From positions 1,054,001-1,118,000 of the forward strand of contig NZ_FNKQ01000001.1 of NCBI RefSeq assembly GCF_900100875.1: a stretch of DNA of 64,000 nt, written 5' to 3'. Shown piece after piece: positions 45,461 through 53,994 of this stretch. A program made the position numbers and the translations under genes. This stretch comes from Halopelagius longus. GTDB lineage: Archaea; Halobacteriota; Halobacteria; Halobacteriales; Haloferacaceae. The notes under the pieces were generated by a model. It was not told the origin of the DNA and did not search any database. It saw only the letters and a program-made list of their open reading frames with translations. Every line of letters starts with the position of its first letter. Position 1 is the stretch's first letter.

Positions 45461-46651
45461 ATGAGTAGCCTGTACGTACTGGCCGGAGGCCGCGTCGCAG
45501 ACGCGAACGGAACGCGCGACGCCGACGTCGCTCTCTCGCCGGCGGAGGGTCGAATCGTCGCCGTCGGCGACGACGCGGAGGACGCGGCCGCCGACGCCGA
45601 CGACGCGGAGACCGTCGACGTCTCGGGGAAGGTAGTCGCGCCCGGTCTGGTGGACGCGCACGTCCACCTGATGATGGACGGCCGCCCGGACGTGACGACG
45701 GCGAACGCCGAGAGCCGAGAGCTTCTGAGTTACCGCGCCGCCGCGAACCTCCGCGCGAACGTCGAGGCGGGCGTCACCGCCGTCCGCGACTTGGGCGCGC
45801 CGGGAACGCTCGCACTCGACGCCGGAACCGCCGTCGAGACGGGCGTGTTGGACGGTCCGCGGGTCGTCGCCTGCGGCGAGAACGTGGTGATGACCGGCGG
45901 GCACGGACACTGGTTCGGCCGGGAGGCCGACGGCAGAGCCGAGGTTCGGAAGGCGGTCCGAGAGCAACTGAAACGCGGCGCGGACGTGGTGAAGTGCATG
46001 GCGACCGGCGGCGTCCTCACCGAGGGCGCACAGACCGGCGCGCCGGAACTCACGCCCGAGGAACTCGAAACGGTCGTCGAGACGGCGGCGGCGAAGAACG
46101 TCCCGACGGCGGCGCACGCCCACGGCCAGCGAGGGATTCAGAACGCCGTCCGCGCGGGCATATCGAGCGTCGAACACGCGACGTTCATGGACCGCGAGAC
46201 GGCCGAGTTGCTGGCCGAGGAGGGGACCTACTGGGTGCCGACCGCGAGCGCTCTGGAAGGTATCGTCGAGAACGGCGTCGAGGGGGGAATCCCCGAGGAG
46301 GCCGTCGAGAAGGCCGAAGACGCCCGAGACAGGTTCGAACGCGCGTGGGAACACGCCCTCGATGCGGGCGTCACCGTGGCGATGGGAACCGACGCGGGGA
46401 CGCCGTTCAACTTCCACGGCGAGAACGCCCTCCGGGAGATGGAACTGATGTGCGAGTACGGCATGTCGCCGGAGGCGGCGTTGGAGGCGGCGACGGTGAC
46501 CGGCGCGGAGTTGCTCGGACTCGACGATGCCGGCCTCGTCGAACCGGGCTACCGCGCCGACGTGGTCGTCCTCGACGCCGACCCGACCGAAGACGCCTCC
46601 GCGTGGCGCGAGTCGGAGGCCGTCTTCGCCGCGGGCGAACGAATCGTCTAA
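45461..46651 (+). CDS. Metal-dependent amidohydrolase (imidazolonepropionase/prolidase-like)
   Basis: 396 residues of the amidohydrolase superfamily. GLVDAHVHLMMDG carries the first HxH zinc pair; VVKCMATGG the carboxylated Lys; AAHAHGQRGI and SSVEHATFMD the further His ligands; and GTDAGTPFNFHGE the final Asp. Substrate could be a peptide, N-acyl amino acid or cyclic amide. It stands alone, 138 bp after psmA. Confidence 0.88.
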   Translation: MSSLYVLAGGRVADANGTRDADVALSPAEGRIVAVGDDAEDAAADADDAETVDVSGKVVAPGLVDAHVHLMMDGRPDVTTANAESRELLSYRAAANLRANVEAGVTAVRDLGAPGTLALDAGTAVETGVLDGPRVVACGENVVMTGGHGHWFGREADGRAEVRKAVREQLKRGADVVKCMATGGVLTEGAQTGAPELTPEELETVVETAAAKNVPTAAHAHGQRGIQNAVRAGISSVEHATFMDRETAELLAEEGTYWVPTASALEGIVENGVEGGIPEEAVEKAEDARDRFERAWEHALDAGVTVAMGTDAGTPFNFHGENALREMELMCEYGMSPEAALEAATVTGAELLGLDDAGLVEPGYRADVVVLDADPTEDASAWRESEAVFAAGERIV

Positions 46652-46673
46652 AAAAGCGACGGTTCCGAGGCGG

Positions 46674-46883
46674 TCAGTACGTCGTCTCTCTGTCCGTCTC
46701 CTCGCGTCCCGTCTCCTTCTCGCGGGTGCCGTACCAACCCGCCAACCACGTGACTGCGGCGACCAGAATCAGCACCATCCCGATGAACGACGTGGTCGGT
46801 TCCGGGAAGAAGAACAACAACGCGCCGATGACTAGCAGTTCCGCGACGCCTACCGCACCCCAGTACTTTGTCCAGTCAACCAT
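46674..46883 (-). CDS. Small two-helix membrane protein, tandem copy 1
   Basis: 69 residues: two membrane helices (VAELLVIGALLFFFPEP and FIGMVLILVAAVTWLAG) and a charged tail (REKETGREETDRETTY). Function unknown. The downstream paralogue (47036-47257) is nearly identical in the first 60 residues. ATG 46883 is chosen; a copy of the same promoter-like stretch precedes both. Confidence 0.8.
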   Translation of the reverse strand: MVDWTKYWGAVGVAELLVIGALLFFFPEPTTSFIGMVLILVAAVTWLAGWYGTREKETGREETDRETTY

Positions 46884-47035
46884 ATTACAACTAATCCGGC
46901 AGACGGTGAAATGGATAGTGGCCGCCGGAGAGACTATCGGTGGAGACTACACGTGCGGCGAGAACGAGTTCGAATCGGTTCGCCGAGCGTCGCCGGTGGG
47001 CATCGCTCGGCGTCGGCGATGCAGACGCGCGACGC

Positions 47036-47257
47036 TCAGTACGTCGTTTCCGTCTCCGCGTACTCGTCGTCGTATTCGTCGCCGTCGTTGTCGTCGCCGC
47101 CCCTGAGCCATCCCGCCAGCCACACGACGACGGCCGTCGCTATGAGGGCGATTCCGATGACCGACGTGGTCGGTTCCGGGAAGAAGAACAGCAACGCGCC
47201 GATGACAATCAGTTCGCCGACACCTATCGCGGCCCAGTATTTCTTCCAATCAACCAT
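47036..47257 (-). CDS. Small two-helix membrane protein, tandem copy 2
   Basis: 73 residues, starting MVDWKKYWAAIGVGELIVIG and then FFFPEPTTSVIG and a second helix (ALIATAVVVWLAGWL), with an acidic tail ending ETTY. Starts at ATG 47257 rather than an upstream in-frame ATG, because the upstream 40 bp (TGTAATATG with the block before it) matches the block in front of copy 1 almost base for base. So gene plus promoter were duplicated. Confidence 0.8.
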   Translation of the reverse strand: MVDWKKYWAAIGVGELIVIGALLFFFPEPTTSVIGIALIATAVVVWLAGWLRGGDDNDGDEYDDEYAETETTY

Positions 47258-47376
47258 ATTACAACAGTCCGAGCAGACGGTAAAATGGATAGTGGCCGCC
47301 GAAGTGACTGTGTGTCGGAGCGACAGTTCGGCCGGATGCGTACGTTTTTGTATCAACTGAGCGAAAGTTAGGGGCG

Positions 47377-48156
47377 ATGCGTCCCCGCTTCCCCTCCGGC
47401 GACGGGTTCGCCATCTCCGTCGGCGTCTTCACCGTCGCCACGACGTACTTCGGGCTCTCCACGTTCGATTTCGCCGTCGCTCCCGCAGACGAACTCCCCG
47501 CGGCGGTTCTCCTCGGACTCCTCGCGTGGGGAGCGGTCGAACAGATTCCGAATCTCGTGGACGAGTTCGTCCTCGCGCGGGGGTATCTCGCCGTCGGTGC
47601 CCTCGCGGTTCTCCCCGTCCTCGGCGTCGTCGCCGCCCGTCTCGCCGGGCGGCCGGAGCGAGTCGAACCGTTCGTCCTGCCGACCCTCGGGCTGGCCCTC
47701 GTCGGGTTGCTCGTCGTCGGAACCGGGTCGTCCCGGCGGGCGGAGCAGTTCCTCTCGGCGGAGACGGAACACCTCGCTCTCAGGGGGACGATTTCTCGCC
47801 GGTACCACCTCGCGGAGATGGTTTTCAGCGTCGCCCTCGGCGTCCTCGTTCACTTGGCCTTCGACGACACGGTCACCGCCGGGACCGTTCTCGGTTCCCT
47901 CGTCGCCTTCGCCTTCGCCAGCGGCGACCAGTCGTTCGAGGCGACGGTCATCGACTCGGGACTCGTCGTCAGTCGGCGCGGTTCGAAGGGCAACTCCCTC
48001 GTTCCGTGGCATCGCGTCCGCGCCGTCGACGTGGACGGCGACACCGTCCTCGTCCGTCGGGCGTTCCCGCGATTCGTCACCTACCGGTTCGACCGGTCGG
48101 TGGCCGACGACGCGAAGGAGGTCGCGGACGTGCTCCGCCGGTGTCGGCGGCGGTGA
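47377..48156 (+). CDS. Membrane protein with C-terminal PH-like domain
   Basis: 259 residues. Six or so hydrophobic stretches in the first 190 residues, then a soluble beta-rich region (SLVPWHRVRAVDVDGDTVLVRRAFPRF) which resembles the PH-like domains of bacterial and archaeal membrane proteins (DUF304-type). I cannot name a function. It ends convergent with the transporter gene, 18 bp from its stop. Confidence 0.72.
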   Translation: MRPRFPSGDGFAISVGVFTVATTYFGLSTFDFAVAPADELPAAVLLGLLAWGAVEQIPNLVDEFVLARGYLAVGALAVLPVLGVVAARLAGRPERVEPFVLPTLGLALVGLLVVGTGSSRRAEQFLSAETEHLALRGTISRRYHLAEMVFSVALGVLVHLAFDDTVTAGTVLGSLVAFAFASGDQSFEATVIDSGLVVSRRGSKGNSLVPWHRVRAVDVDGDTVLVRRAFPRFVTYRFDRSVADDAKEVADVLRRCRRR

Positions 48157-48174
48157 GAAGAGAACCGAACGCGT

Positions 48175-49206
48175 TCAGTCGGAGTCGAACACTCTGCCCC
48201 GGCGTTCTTCGGTCACGTCCCGCGAGTCGTCCGACGGGGCGCGGTTGACGAACGTCGCGGGGAGGTGCCGCCGCGAGGAGACGGAGACGGTCCGGCGCGC
48301 CTTCGCGCGGAGGCCGTCCACGTCCACGGACTCGCTTCCGAGCACCGCGAACCCGGCGAAGATGACGCCGAACCCGACCAGCGCCGAGAGCGGGATGGTC
48401 TCGCCGAGGAACGCCGCCCCGCCGAGCGTCGCCACGACGGGCACGACGTAGAACACCAAGTTCGCCCGGATGGCCCCGGTGTCGTCGATGAGTCCGAAGT
48501 AGGTGATGTACGCCACCGCGCCAGCGAAGATGCCGACGTACGCGAGCGCGAGCACCGCCGTCGGCGTCCACGCGATGGCCGCCGCCGACTCGCCCGCCGA
48601 CCAACTGAGGAGGTGACAGAGCGCCGCGGCGAACGGGAGGCCCCACGCGGTGCGGACCGTACTCGACAGGCCGCCGTCGGCCCAGCGGATGAGGACGCTC
48701 CCGAGTGCGCCGGCGACGGCGCCGGTGAGCAGAATCACCTTGCCGAACCCGCCGGCGAGGAGGTTCGCCGGGTCGGGGTTGACGACGAGTCCGACGCCGA
48801 CGAGCGCGAGAATCATCCCGGCGACGCCGCGGGCCGAGAGGCGTTCGTCCGAGAGGAGAGCCGCCGCGAACACCGGCGTCAGGACCGGGTTGAGGCTGAA
48901 GACGATGGAGGCGACGGCGCTCGTGGCGTACTGCTGGCCGACGAACAGGAGCGCGTTCGTCAGGCCGATGGCGAGGATGCCCGTCGAGAGGATGCCCACC
49001 ACGTCGCCGCGCGTCCGGGGGAGCAGTCCGTCTCGCGACGTCGTGAGAATCGCGTAACTCGCGAGTACGACGGCCGCCACGTCGAACCGGAGCGCGACGA
49101 ACAGAAGCGGCGGGAAGTAGCCGAGTCCGGCCTTCGCCGCGACGAACGTCCCGCCGAAGAAGACGCTCGTCAGGGCGAAGAAGGCGAGCGTGCGGCGTTC
49201 GACCAC
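48175..49206 (-). CDS. DMT-family (EamA) transporter
   Basis: 343 residues with ten predicted helices in two EamA repeats (about 5-135 and 145-280). FFGGTFVAAKAGL near the start, and GAVAYITYFGLIDDTGAI and FLGETIPLSALVGFGVIFAG in the second half are typical. Probably exports small metabolites or amino acids; substrate unknown. The C-terminal 60 residues are a soluble Arg-rich tail. GTG start (49206). Confidence 0.85.
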   Translation of the reverse strand: MVERRTLAFFALTSVFFGGTFVAAKAGLGYFPPLLFVALRFDVAAVVLASYAILTTSRDGLLPRTRGDVVGILSTGILAIGLTNALLFVGQQYATSAVASIVFSLNPVLTPVFAAALLSDERLSARGVAGMILALVGVGLVVNPDPANLLAGGFGKVILLTGAVAGALGSVLIRWADGGLSSTVRTAWGLPFAAALCHLLSWSAGESAAAIAWTPTAVLALAYVGIFAGAVAYITYFGLIDDTGAIRANLVFYVVPVVATLGGAAFLGETIPLSALVGFGVIFAGFAVLGSESVDVDGLRAKARRTVSVSSRRHLPATFVNRAPSDDSRDVTEERRGRVFDSD

Positions 49207-49429
49207 TTACGCCCACCCCCCGTCGATTCCGAACGCGTGCGCCGTGTCCGCAGAGAACGGCTCGTGAGAGGGAAGAATCATCTTACTCTTCGATAGGGGC
49301 CTCACGCTTATAGTTTAATTCAGAAATCCTTTCACGGCAAGAAATATCGCGGACGCGCGACAGCGCTTCGGGGGGTGAAACGTTTTCACGGTGCGAAAGT
49401 GGTTTACCGCGACGGCCACCAGAGGCGGT

Positions 49430-50224
49430 ATGGAATCCGCGCTGGAGGAGATAGAGTTTCTCGCGCTCTCGTCGAACCGGGTCGAGGTGCTTCGTCTGCT
49501 CTCCGAGGGGCCGCGGACGCGGAACGAACTCGCGTCGGAGACCGGCGCGTCGCAGGCGACGCTCGGCCGGATTCTCGGCGACTTCGAGGAGCGGTCGTGG
49601 GTGCGACGCGACGGGGGCGAGTACGAGGCGACGGCGACGGGACGACTCGTCTCGCGGGGGTTCACCGACCTCTTGGAGATTTTAGAGACGGAGGGGGAAC
49701 TGCGCGGTATCGTCCGCTACCTGCCGACGCAGGCGATGGACTTCGACCTCAGACACCTCGCGGACGCCACCATCACCGTCCCCAGCGAGACGCGGCCGAA
49801 CGCGCCGGTCCAACGCGTCCTCGACCTGTTGGACGACGCCGACGAGGTGCGGGCGTTCTCCCACGCGTTCAACGAACAGAGCCTCACCGTCGTCCAAGAG
49901 CGGACCACAGCGGGCGAGCAGACGTTCGAGGCAGTCCTCTCGAAACACGCCGTTTCGGCCCTCGCGGAGGACTCGACGCTCCGGCGACGGCTCGAATCCC
50001 TCCTCGACGCCGACGCCGCGGAGATTCGCACCCGGAGCGAGGACATCCCGCTCGCCGTGACTATCGTCGACGACGTGGTACACCTGTTGGTGCGCGACGA
50101 GAACGGCGTCCTGCGCGCGTCGGTGGACACCGACGACGAGACGGTTCGGTCGTGGGCGCAGGACGCCTTCGACGAGTACTGGAAGTCGGCGTCTCCGCTG
50201 GACCGAGCGGAACTCTCCTCGTAA
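49430..50224 (+). CDS. Haloarchaeal HTH regulator (FilR1/DUF1724-like)
   Basis: 264 residues. An N-terminal winged HTH (LALSSNRVEVLRLLSEGPRTRNELASETGASQATLGRILGD-type region, about 8-55) precedes a C-terminal domain similar to the FilR1/DUF1724 sensor. It probably represses or activates in response to an unknown ligand. ATG 49430 is selected as MESALEEIEFL; the GTG 39 bp upstream is possible. Confidence 0.8.
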   Translation: MESALEEIEFLALSSNRVEVLRLLSEGPRTRNELASETGASQATLGRILGDFEERSWVRRDGGEYEATATGRLVSRGFTDLLEILETEGELRGIVRYLPTQAMDFDLRHLADATITVPSETRPNAPVQRVLDLLDDADEVRAFSHAFNEQSLTVVQERTTAGEQTFEAVLSKHAVSALAEDSTLRRRLESLLDADAAEIRTRSEDIPLAVTIVDDVVHLLVRDENGVLRASVDTDDETVRSWAQDAFDEYWKSASPLDRAELSS

Positions 50225-50336
50225 GCGCCTCCGTCTCTGCCCGTCGAATGCCGGTTCGTCGCTCGTCACGGAACGGCACGGTCGTCTCGAAACGGAACCG
50301 TTTTACACGTCCCACCAATATCCAGAATTGCAAGAC

Positions 50337-50411
50337 GCTCCGTTGGTGTAGTCCGGCCAATCATCTTGCCCTCTCACGGCAAGGACCAGGGTTCGAATCC
50401 CTGACGGAGCA
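50337..50411 (+). tRNA. tRNA-Glu (CTC)
   Basis: 75-nt cloverleaf. The acceptor pairs GCTCCGT with ACGGAGC plus discriminator A; the anticodon loop CTCTCAC gives anticodon CTC, decoding GAG; the T arm shows GGTTCGAATCC. No CCA is encoded. Its 3' end is partly duplicated about 1.09 kb downstream (see the att-like repeat). Confidence 0.95.
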
Positions 50412-50416
50412 TTTTC
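50399..50416 (+). repeat. att-like repeat, left copy (tRNA-Glu 3' end)
   Basis: 18 bp spanning the last 13 bases of tRNA-Glu and the next five. Fifteen of eighteen bases recur at 51490-51507. Integrases commonly use tRNA 3' ends as attachment sites, restoring the tRNA on insertion. Confidence 0.4.
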
Positions 50417-50567
50417 TGGCTTCGTGCTCTACTAGTTCGTCTATATTGTAGTTCACCGCCAAAATATCGCTATACTGCTTCTGAGGAGAGTGTCGTAGAC
50501 GGGGCTTTGCCGCTCTCCTCTTCGGGTGAGAATACTCTTTTATCCCATTTGTTTCCGTAATGACACT

Positions 50568-51395
50568 GTGAAAGTCACACTCCTCGGCTCGGGAGAGGCT
50601 GTCGGTGTTCCTGCTCCGCTCTGCGAGTGCCGATACTGCGATGAGAGTCCCACGCGGCGACGCCCCGGACTGTTAGTGGAAAGCGAACAGGCAACCGTCG
50701 TCCTCGATGTTTCTCCGGACATCAAAGACCAACTCCATGCCACGAATACGACAAACGTAGACGCCTTCTTCGTCACCCACAATCACTTCGACCACGTGGG
50801 CGGGATGAACGAACTCCACCACGCCGCGATGACGTTCGACGAACACGTCGGTATCGAAGGCGGATACCTCGACTCGGAGACGTTCACCGACTCGGAAAAG
50901 CCGGACGACCCTACATTCGCGGTCTACTTCTCCGAGCGCGGACTCGATATCTTCGAGAGCTCGTCCGCTCATCTCGTGGATTCGCTCGAACTACGGACGA
51001 TGGAACACGGAGAGTCAGTCGAAGTAGGGGATATCCGAGTCGTCCCGTTCCCCGTGCGGCACGCACGCCCGGCGTTCGACACCCTCGGGTTCGCCGTCTA
51101 CCACGAGGGCGCAAAGGTCGTCTACGCGCCGGATATGTGGGAGTTCGCGGACGACAAGGAACACGAAGGTGCAGATGTTCTTTTCGCCGAAGGTGCGGCA
51201 CTCTTCCGGACGTTCGGCCACGGAGCGGAGTCCGATCTCCGGTCGGCGCTCCGGAGCGCTGACGCGGATCAGACCGTGCTTCTCAATCTCAACGAACACC
51301 TCCAGCGGATGACGACCGACGAACTACGTGACGCGCTAGGCGAGATGGACGTGGACGGTGAACTCGGGGAAGACTTCGCTACGTATCGGTTGTAG
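50568..51395 (+). CDS. PhnP-like metallo-beta-lactamase-fold hydrolase
   Basis: 275 residues. The opening VKVTLLGSGEAVGVPAPLCECRYC has the CxCxxC zinc site of PhnP-type enzymes; THNHFDHVGGM is the HxHxDH motif and VPFPVRHARPAF and LLNLNEHLQRM carry later His residues. PhnP cleaves cyclic phosphodiesters; the substrate here is unknown. GTG 50568 is chosen (a TATA-like TTTTAT at 50538-50543 lies about 27 bp upstream, implying a leaderless transcript), not an upstream start at 50526. Its codon and GC use differ from neighbours, a sign of recent arrival. Confidence 0.85.
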   Translation: MKVTLLGSGEAVGVPAPLCECRYCDESPTRRRPGLLVESEQATVVLDVSPDIKDQLHATNTTNVDAFFVTHNHFDHVGGMNELHHAAMTFDEHVGIEGGYLDSETFTDSEKPDDPTFAVYFSERGLDIFESSSAHLVDSLELRTMEHGESVEVGDIRVVPFPVRHARPAFDTLGFAVYHEGAKVVYAPDMWEFADDKEHEGADVLFAEGAALFRTFGHGAESDLRSALRSADADQTVLLNLNEHLQRMTTDELRDALGEMDVDGELGEDFATYRL

Positions 51396-51474
51396 CCCTC
51401 CTTCTCAATCGGCTGTTCGCTCACCTCGCTACCAGTAGTGTCGTCGGGAGCGACCACAAATCACGACGAACGAC

Positions 51475-51482
51475 TATAAATA
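51475..51482 (+). promoter_or_regulatory. TATAAATA box just before the right repeat, orphan
   Basis: A strong consensus TATA box that has no gene on the plus strand beyond it; the next gene runs the other way. It may be a leftover of an integration event or drive an antisense RNA. Confidence 0.3.
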
Positions 51483-51489
51483 CACCCAT

Positions 51490-51507
51490 CCTCGACAGAG
51501 CATTTTC
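51490..51507 (+). repeat. att-like repeat, right copy
   Basis: Matches the tRNA-Glu 3' end copy at 15 of 18 bases, including an uninterrupted GAGCATTTTC. See the element entry. Confidence 0.4.
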
Positions 51508-51556
51508 CGAACGACGTAACGAAGACGCGAGACGGTCCTCCGTATCCTTCGAAACG

Positions 51557-52372
51557 CTACTCTTCGGCGACGTCTACGACCTCGTAGCTGACGTTCTGTT
51601 CGCGGAGTTTGTCCGTGTGCGACGAGAGCACGTCCGTCGCGGCCAGCAACAGGACGCTGAGTCCCTTCGCGGCCGCCTCCTGAACGGCGGCGGCGCTCCC
51701 GAATCGGATGTCGGGGTCGAGATTCGCGGTATCGGCCGCGGCGATCGCTTCGACGCCGGCGACGGCGACCATATCGTGGTCGTCGGCCATCTCCACGATT
51801 CGCTCGGTCGACACCGCCGAACTGCCTCCGTCCCGGACGTTCGGAATCGCGACCACCGTCACGGTCCCGAGGTCGTAGTCGACGACGCCGTCGAAGTTCG
51901 TAATCCCCACGTCCCGACCCGGGTCGGCGTCGGTCACCGCAACCGCGGTTGCGCTCCCCGTACTCCCGGACATGGCGCGCAGAACGCCGTCCCGCATCGT
52001 CAGCGAGACGGTCTGTCCCTCCTCGATGTCCGTCGTGGCGAGGGCAGTCTCGATTTCGACCTGTCCGATGACGTCCTCGGAGACGTGCTGGACGAAGTGG
52101 CGCAGTTCGTCCGTCTGCGATATCAGCCAGTCGACGCCCTCTTTGGTCACCTCGTACCGACCGCGACCGTGCTTGTTGACGTACTCGTGTTCGATCAGGT
52201 CCTGTAGGTAGTCGCTTACGGCTTGGGCGGTGATGCCGATCGCGTCGGCGATCTCCTTTTGGTTCACCGCGGGCTGCCGCTTCGCGATCTGTACCAGAAT
52301 CTGATATCTGGTCGCGTTCCGCTTGCTCCGGAGAACGCCGAACTCCTCGGCGTCGTCTCCATTCTTCGCCAT
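51557..52372 (-). CDS. Winged-helix regulator, divergent from the cobalamin operon
   Basis: 271 residues. A MarR/ArsR-type winged helix (about 20-85: TRYQILVQIAKRQPAVNQKE, then IADAIGITAQAVSDYLQDLIEHEYV) is followed by a C-terminal domain with a repeated alpha/beta pattern of about 170 residues which I recall as DUF7839; such domains are expected to sense a ligand. It reads away from cbiT, with 147 bp between the starts, so regulation of the cobalamin genes is plausible but unproven. ATG 52372. Confidence 0.75.
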   Translation of the reverse strand: MAKNGDDAEEFGVLRSKRNATRYQILVQIAKRQPAVNQKEIADAIGITAQAVSDYLQDLIEHEYVNKHGRGRYEVTKEGVDWLISQTDELRHFVQHVSEDVIGQVEIETALATTDIEEGQTVSLTMRDGVLRAMSGSTGSATAVAVTDADPGRDVGITNFDGVVDYDLGTVTVVAIPNVRDGGSSAVSTERIVEMADDHDMVAVAGVEAIAAADTANLDPDIRFGSAAAVQEAAAKGLSVLLLAATDVLSSHTDKLREQNVSYEVVDVAEE

Positions 52373-52392
52373 TGCGCTTTCTTCGAGTCGAA

Positions 52393-52416
52393 AACTAAAG
52401 TAATTTTGCCTTAGTT
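52393..52416 (-). promoter_or_regulatory. Palindrome 21-44 bp upstream of the regulator gene
   Basis: Arms AACTAAAG and CCTTAGTT (7 of 8 pair) around an 8-bp AT-rich centre. The position suits autoregulation of the divergent regulator. Confidence 0.4.
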
Positions 52417-52472
52417 CGCGTTAGATTGAGGAGAGAAGCTCGCAGCGGCCGGTTAAGCAAGTCAGTTTTCTC

Positions 52473-52494
52473 TAAAACAACCAAAATTGTTTTA
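52473..52494 (+). promoter_or_regulatory. Palindrome 26-47 bp upstream of cbiT
   Basis: Perfect 8-bp arms TAAAACAA and TTGTTTTA around CCAAAA. It overlaps the position where the TATA box and BRE would lie, so a protein bound here would block the cobalamin operon. It is the best operator candidate in the window. Confidence 0.5.
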
Positions 52495-52519
52495 CGCTCC
52501 ACGATAGTTGTTTCCGTCG

Positions 52520-53134
52520 ATGGCGCACGTATCGCTCCCCCACGACGCGAAGGCCGGCCCGACGAAACCGGAGGTCAGGGCCGTCCTTCTCGACAAACTC
52601 GACCTCGGTCCGGCCGACCACTTCGCGGAAGTCGGCTCCTGTACCGGTGCCGTCACCATCGAGGCGGCGCGGCGCGCCGGCCGGGTCACCGCGCTCGAAC
52701 GAAAGCCGAATCGGCTCGAAACCACCCGAAAGAACCTCGCCGCCAACGATGTGACCGCCGAGGTAGACCTCCGAGAGGCCGAGGCGCCGGAGGGCCTCCC
52801 GGAGGACGCGAACGTCCTGTTCCTCGGCGGGAGTCGGAACTATGAGGCGGTCCTCGACCGCGCGGTCGAAGCGGGCGTCGACCGCGTCGTGATGAACGTC
52901 TCGCGCCTCGAAGTCGCCGGGGCCGCCACCGAAGCGTTCCGCGAACGGGGCCTCCTCGACGAGGTGATCCAGTTTCAGGTGAGTCACGGCTACGAACTCG
53001 CCGGCGCGACGAGTTTCGACTCGGAGAACCCGGTGTACATGCTTGTCGGGGGAACCGCCGAAGTCGCGACCGACGGCGGACGGCGACGCTCCGGACCGCA
53101 ATCGGCGCGACGCCCCGACGGGAGACGGCGATGA
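52520..53134 (+). CDS. cbiT: Cobalt-precorrin-6B C15-methyltransferase (decarboxylating)
   Basis: 204 residues. CbiT methylates C15 and decarboxylates the acetate side chain. The Rossmann fold SAM motif is HFAEVGSCTGAVTIEAAR (in place of the usual GCGTG) preceded by GPTKPEVRAVLLDKL, a family feature. First gene of the operon, with ATG 52520. The last 25 residues are Arg-rich and disordered; its stop overlaps the next start. Confidence 0.92.
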   Translation: MAHVSLPHDAKAGPTKPEVRAVLLDKLDLGPADHFAEVGSCTGAVTIEAARRAGRVTALERKPNRLETTRKNLAANDVTAEVDLREAEAPEGLPEDANVLFLGGSRNYEAVLDRAVEAGVDRVVMNVSRLEVAGAATEAFRERGLLDEVIQFQVSHGYELAGATSFDSENPVYMLVGGTAEVATDGGRRRSGPQSARRPDGRRR

Positions 53135-53994
53135 CGCTCTACGGCGTCGGACTCGGCCCCGGCGACGCCGACCTCGTGACGGTTCGCGGGCGTCGCGTAC
53201 TCGAAGAAGCGGACGTGGTGTACTCGCCCGGACGCCTCTCGCGGTCGGTGGCGACCGAACACGTCCCCGAGGACCGAATCGGGGACGTCGACTTCCCGAT
53301 GACCCGCGACGAGGACGAACTCCGGCGGGCGTGGAAGGAGGCCGCCGCGGAAATCGCACCGCGTGCGCGCGAGGGGACCGCCGCGTTCGTCACGCTCGGC
53401 GACCCGAACGTCTACTCGACGTTCGGTCACCTCCGGCGGACGCTCTCGGCGTTCCACCCGGAGGTCGAACTCGACGTCGTCCCCGGAGTGAGCGCCGTGA
53501 CCGCCTTCACGACCGCCCTCGGCGTCGAGATCTCGTCCGGATCGAGCGTCGCGCTTCACGAAGCGGCGCGCGGCGCCGCCCCGACCGGCCCGGACCGGAT
53601 GGTCCTGTTCAAGGTGACCGACGTTCCGGCGACGCACGAACGACTCACCGACGCCGGGTACGACGTGGTGTACGGCCGGCGACTGTACATGGAGCAGGGC
53701 GAGACGGTCGTGACGGACGACCCAGAGGCCCTGAGCGAACGCGACTACTACACGCTGGCCTACGCGGAGAAGCGCGACGTCGACTCAGAGCCCGCGACGG
53801 CGACGTTCGAGGAGCGAACGCGGGAGCGTCGGTCAGACGGGGAACCGGCGACGACGGACGGCGGGCCGCGAGGCGGTGCCGAATCGGAGCGCGGCCGAAC
53901 CGCAAGCGGACGGACGCCGACCCGCGTCGAACGGGAAGAACTCGCCGAGGGCGAAGCCTGCGGCGACGAACCTGCGGAGGTGCAGTCGCGGTGA
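53131..53994 (+). CDS. cbiL: Cobalt-factor II C20-methyltransferase
   Basis: 287 residues. The tetrapyrrole methylase core begins MTLYGVGLGPGDADLVTVRG and includes VTLGDPNVYSTFGHL and VVPGVSAVTAF, standard CbiL motifs. It transfers the C20 methyl group early in the anaerobic pathway. About 65 residues of acidic/Arg-rich extension follow the enzyme domain. Its start overlaps the cbiT stop (ATGA) and its stop overlaps the cbiF start (GTGA). Confidence 0.93.
   Translation: MTLYGVGLGPGDADLVTVRGRRVLEEADVVYSPGRLSRSVATEHVPEDRIGDVDFPMTRDEDELRRAWKEAAAEIAPRAREGTAAFVTLGDPNVYSTFGHLRRTLSAFHPEVELDVVPGVSAVTAFTTALGVEISSGSSVALHEAARGAAPTGPDRMVLFKVTDVPATHERLTDAGYDVVYGRRLYMEQGETVVTDDPEALSERDYYTLAYAEKRDVDSEPATATFEERTRERRSDGEPATTDGGPRGGAESERGRTASGRTPTRVEREELAEGEACGDEPAEVQSR

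Larger units (their letters stand above)
50412..51507 (+). mobile_element. Small tRNA-Glu-associated element (putative remnant)
   Basis: About 1.1 kb between the tRNA 3' end and its imperfect copy at 51490-51507. Inside is only one gene, the MBL-fold hydrolase, plus AT-rich flanks; base content is visibly lower in GC than the neighbouring DNA. There is no integrase gene, so if this is an element it is a deletion remnant or was moved in trans. The alternative is a chance match of a 15/18 repeat. Confidence 0.35.

Noticed and set aside
50526-50567. An upstream start for the PhnP-like gene giving 14 extra residues
   Set aside because: The added segment is not part of the family and includes the likely TATA box.
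52373-52519. Cobalamin riboswitch in the cbiT leader
   Set aside because: The leader is too short and lacks the B12-box-like conserved core; only palindromes are seen.
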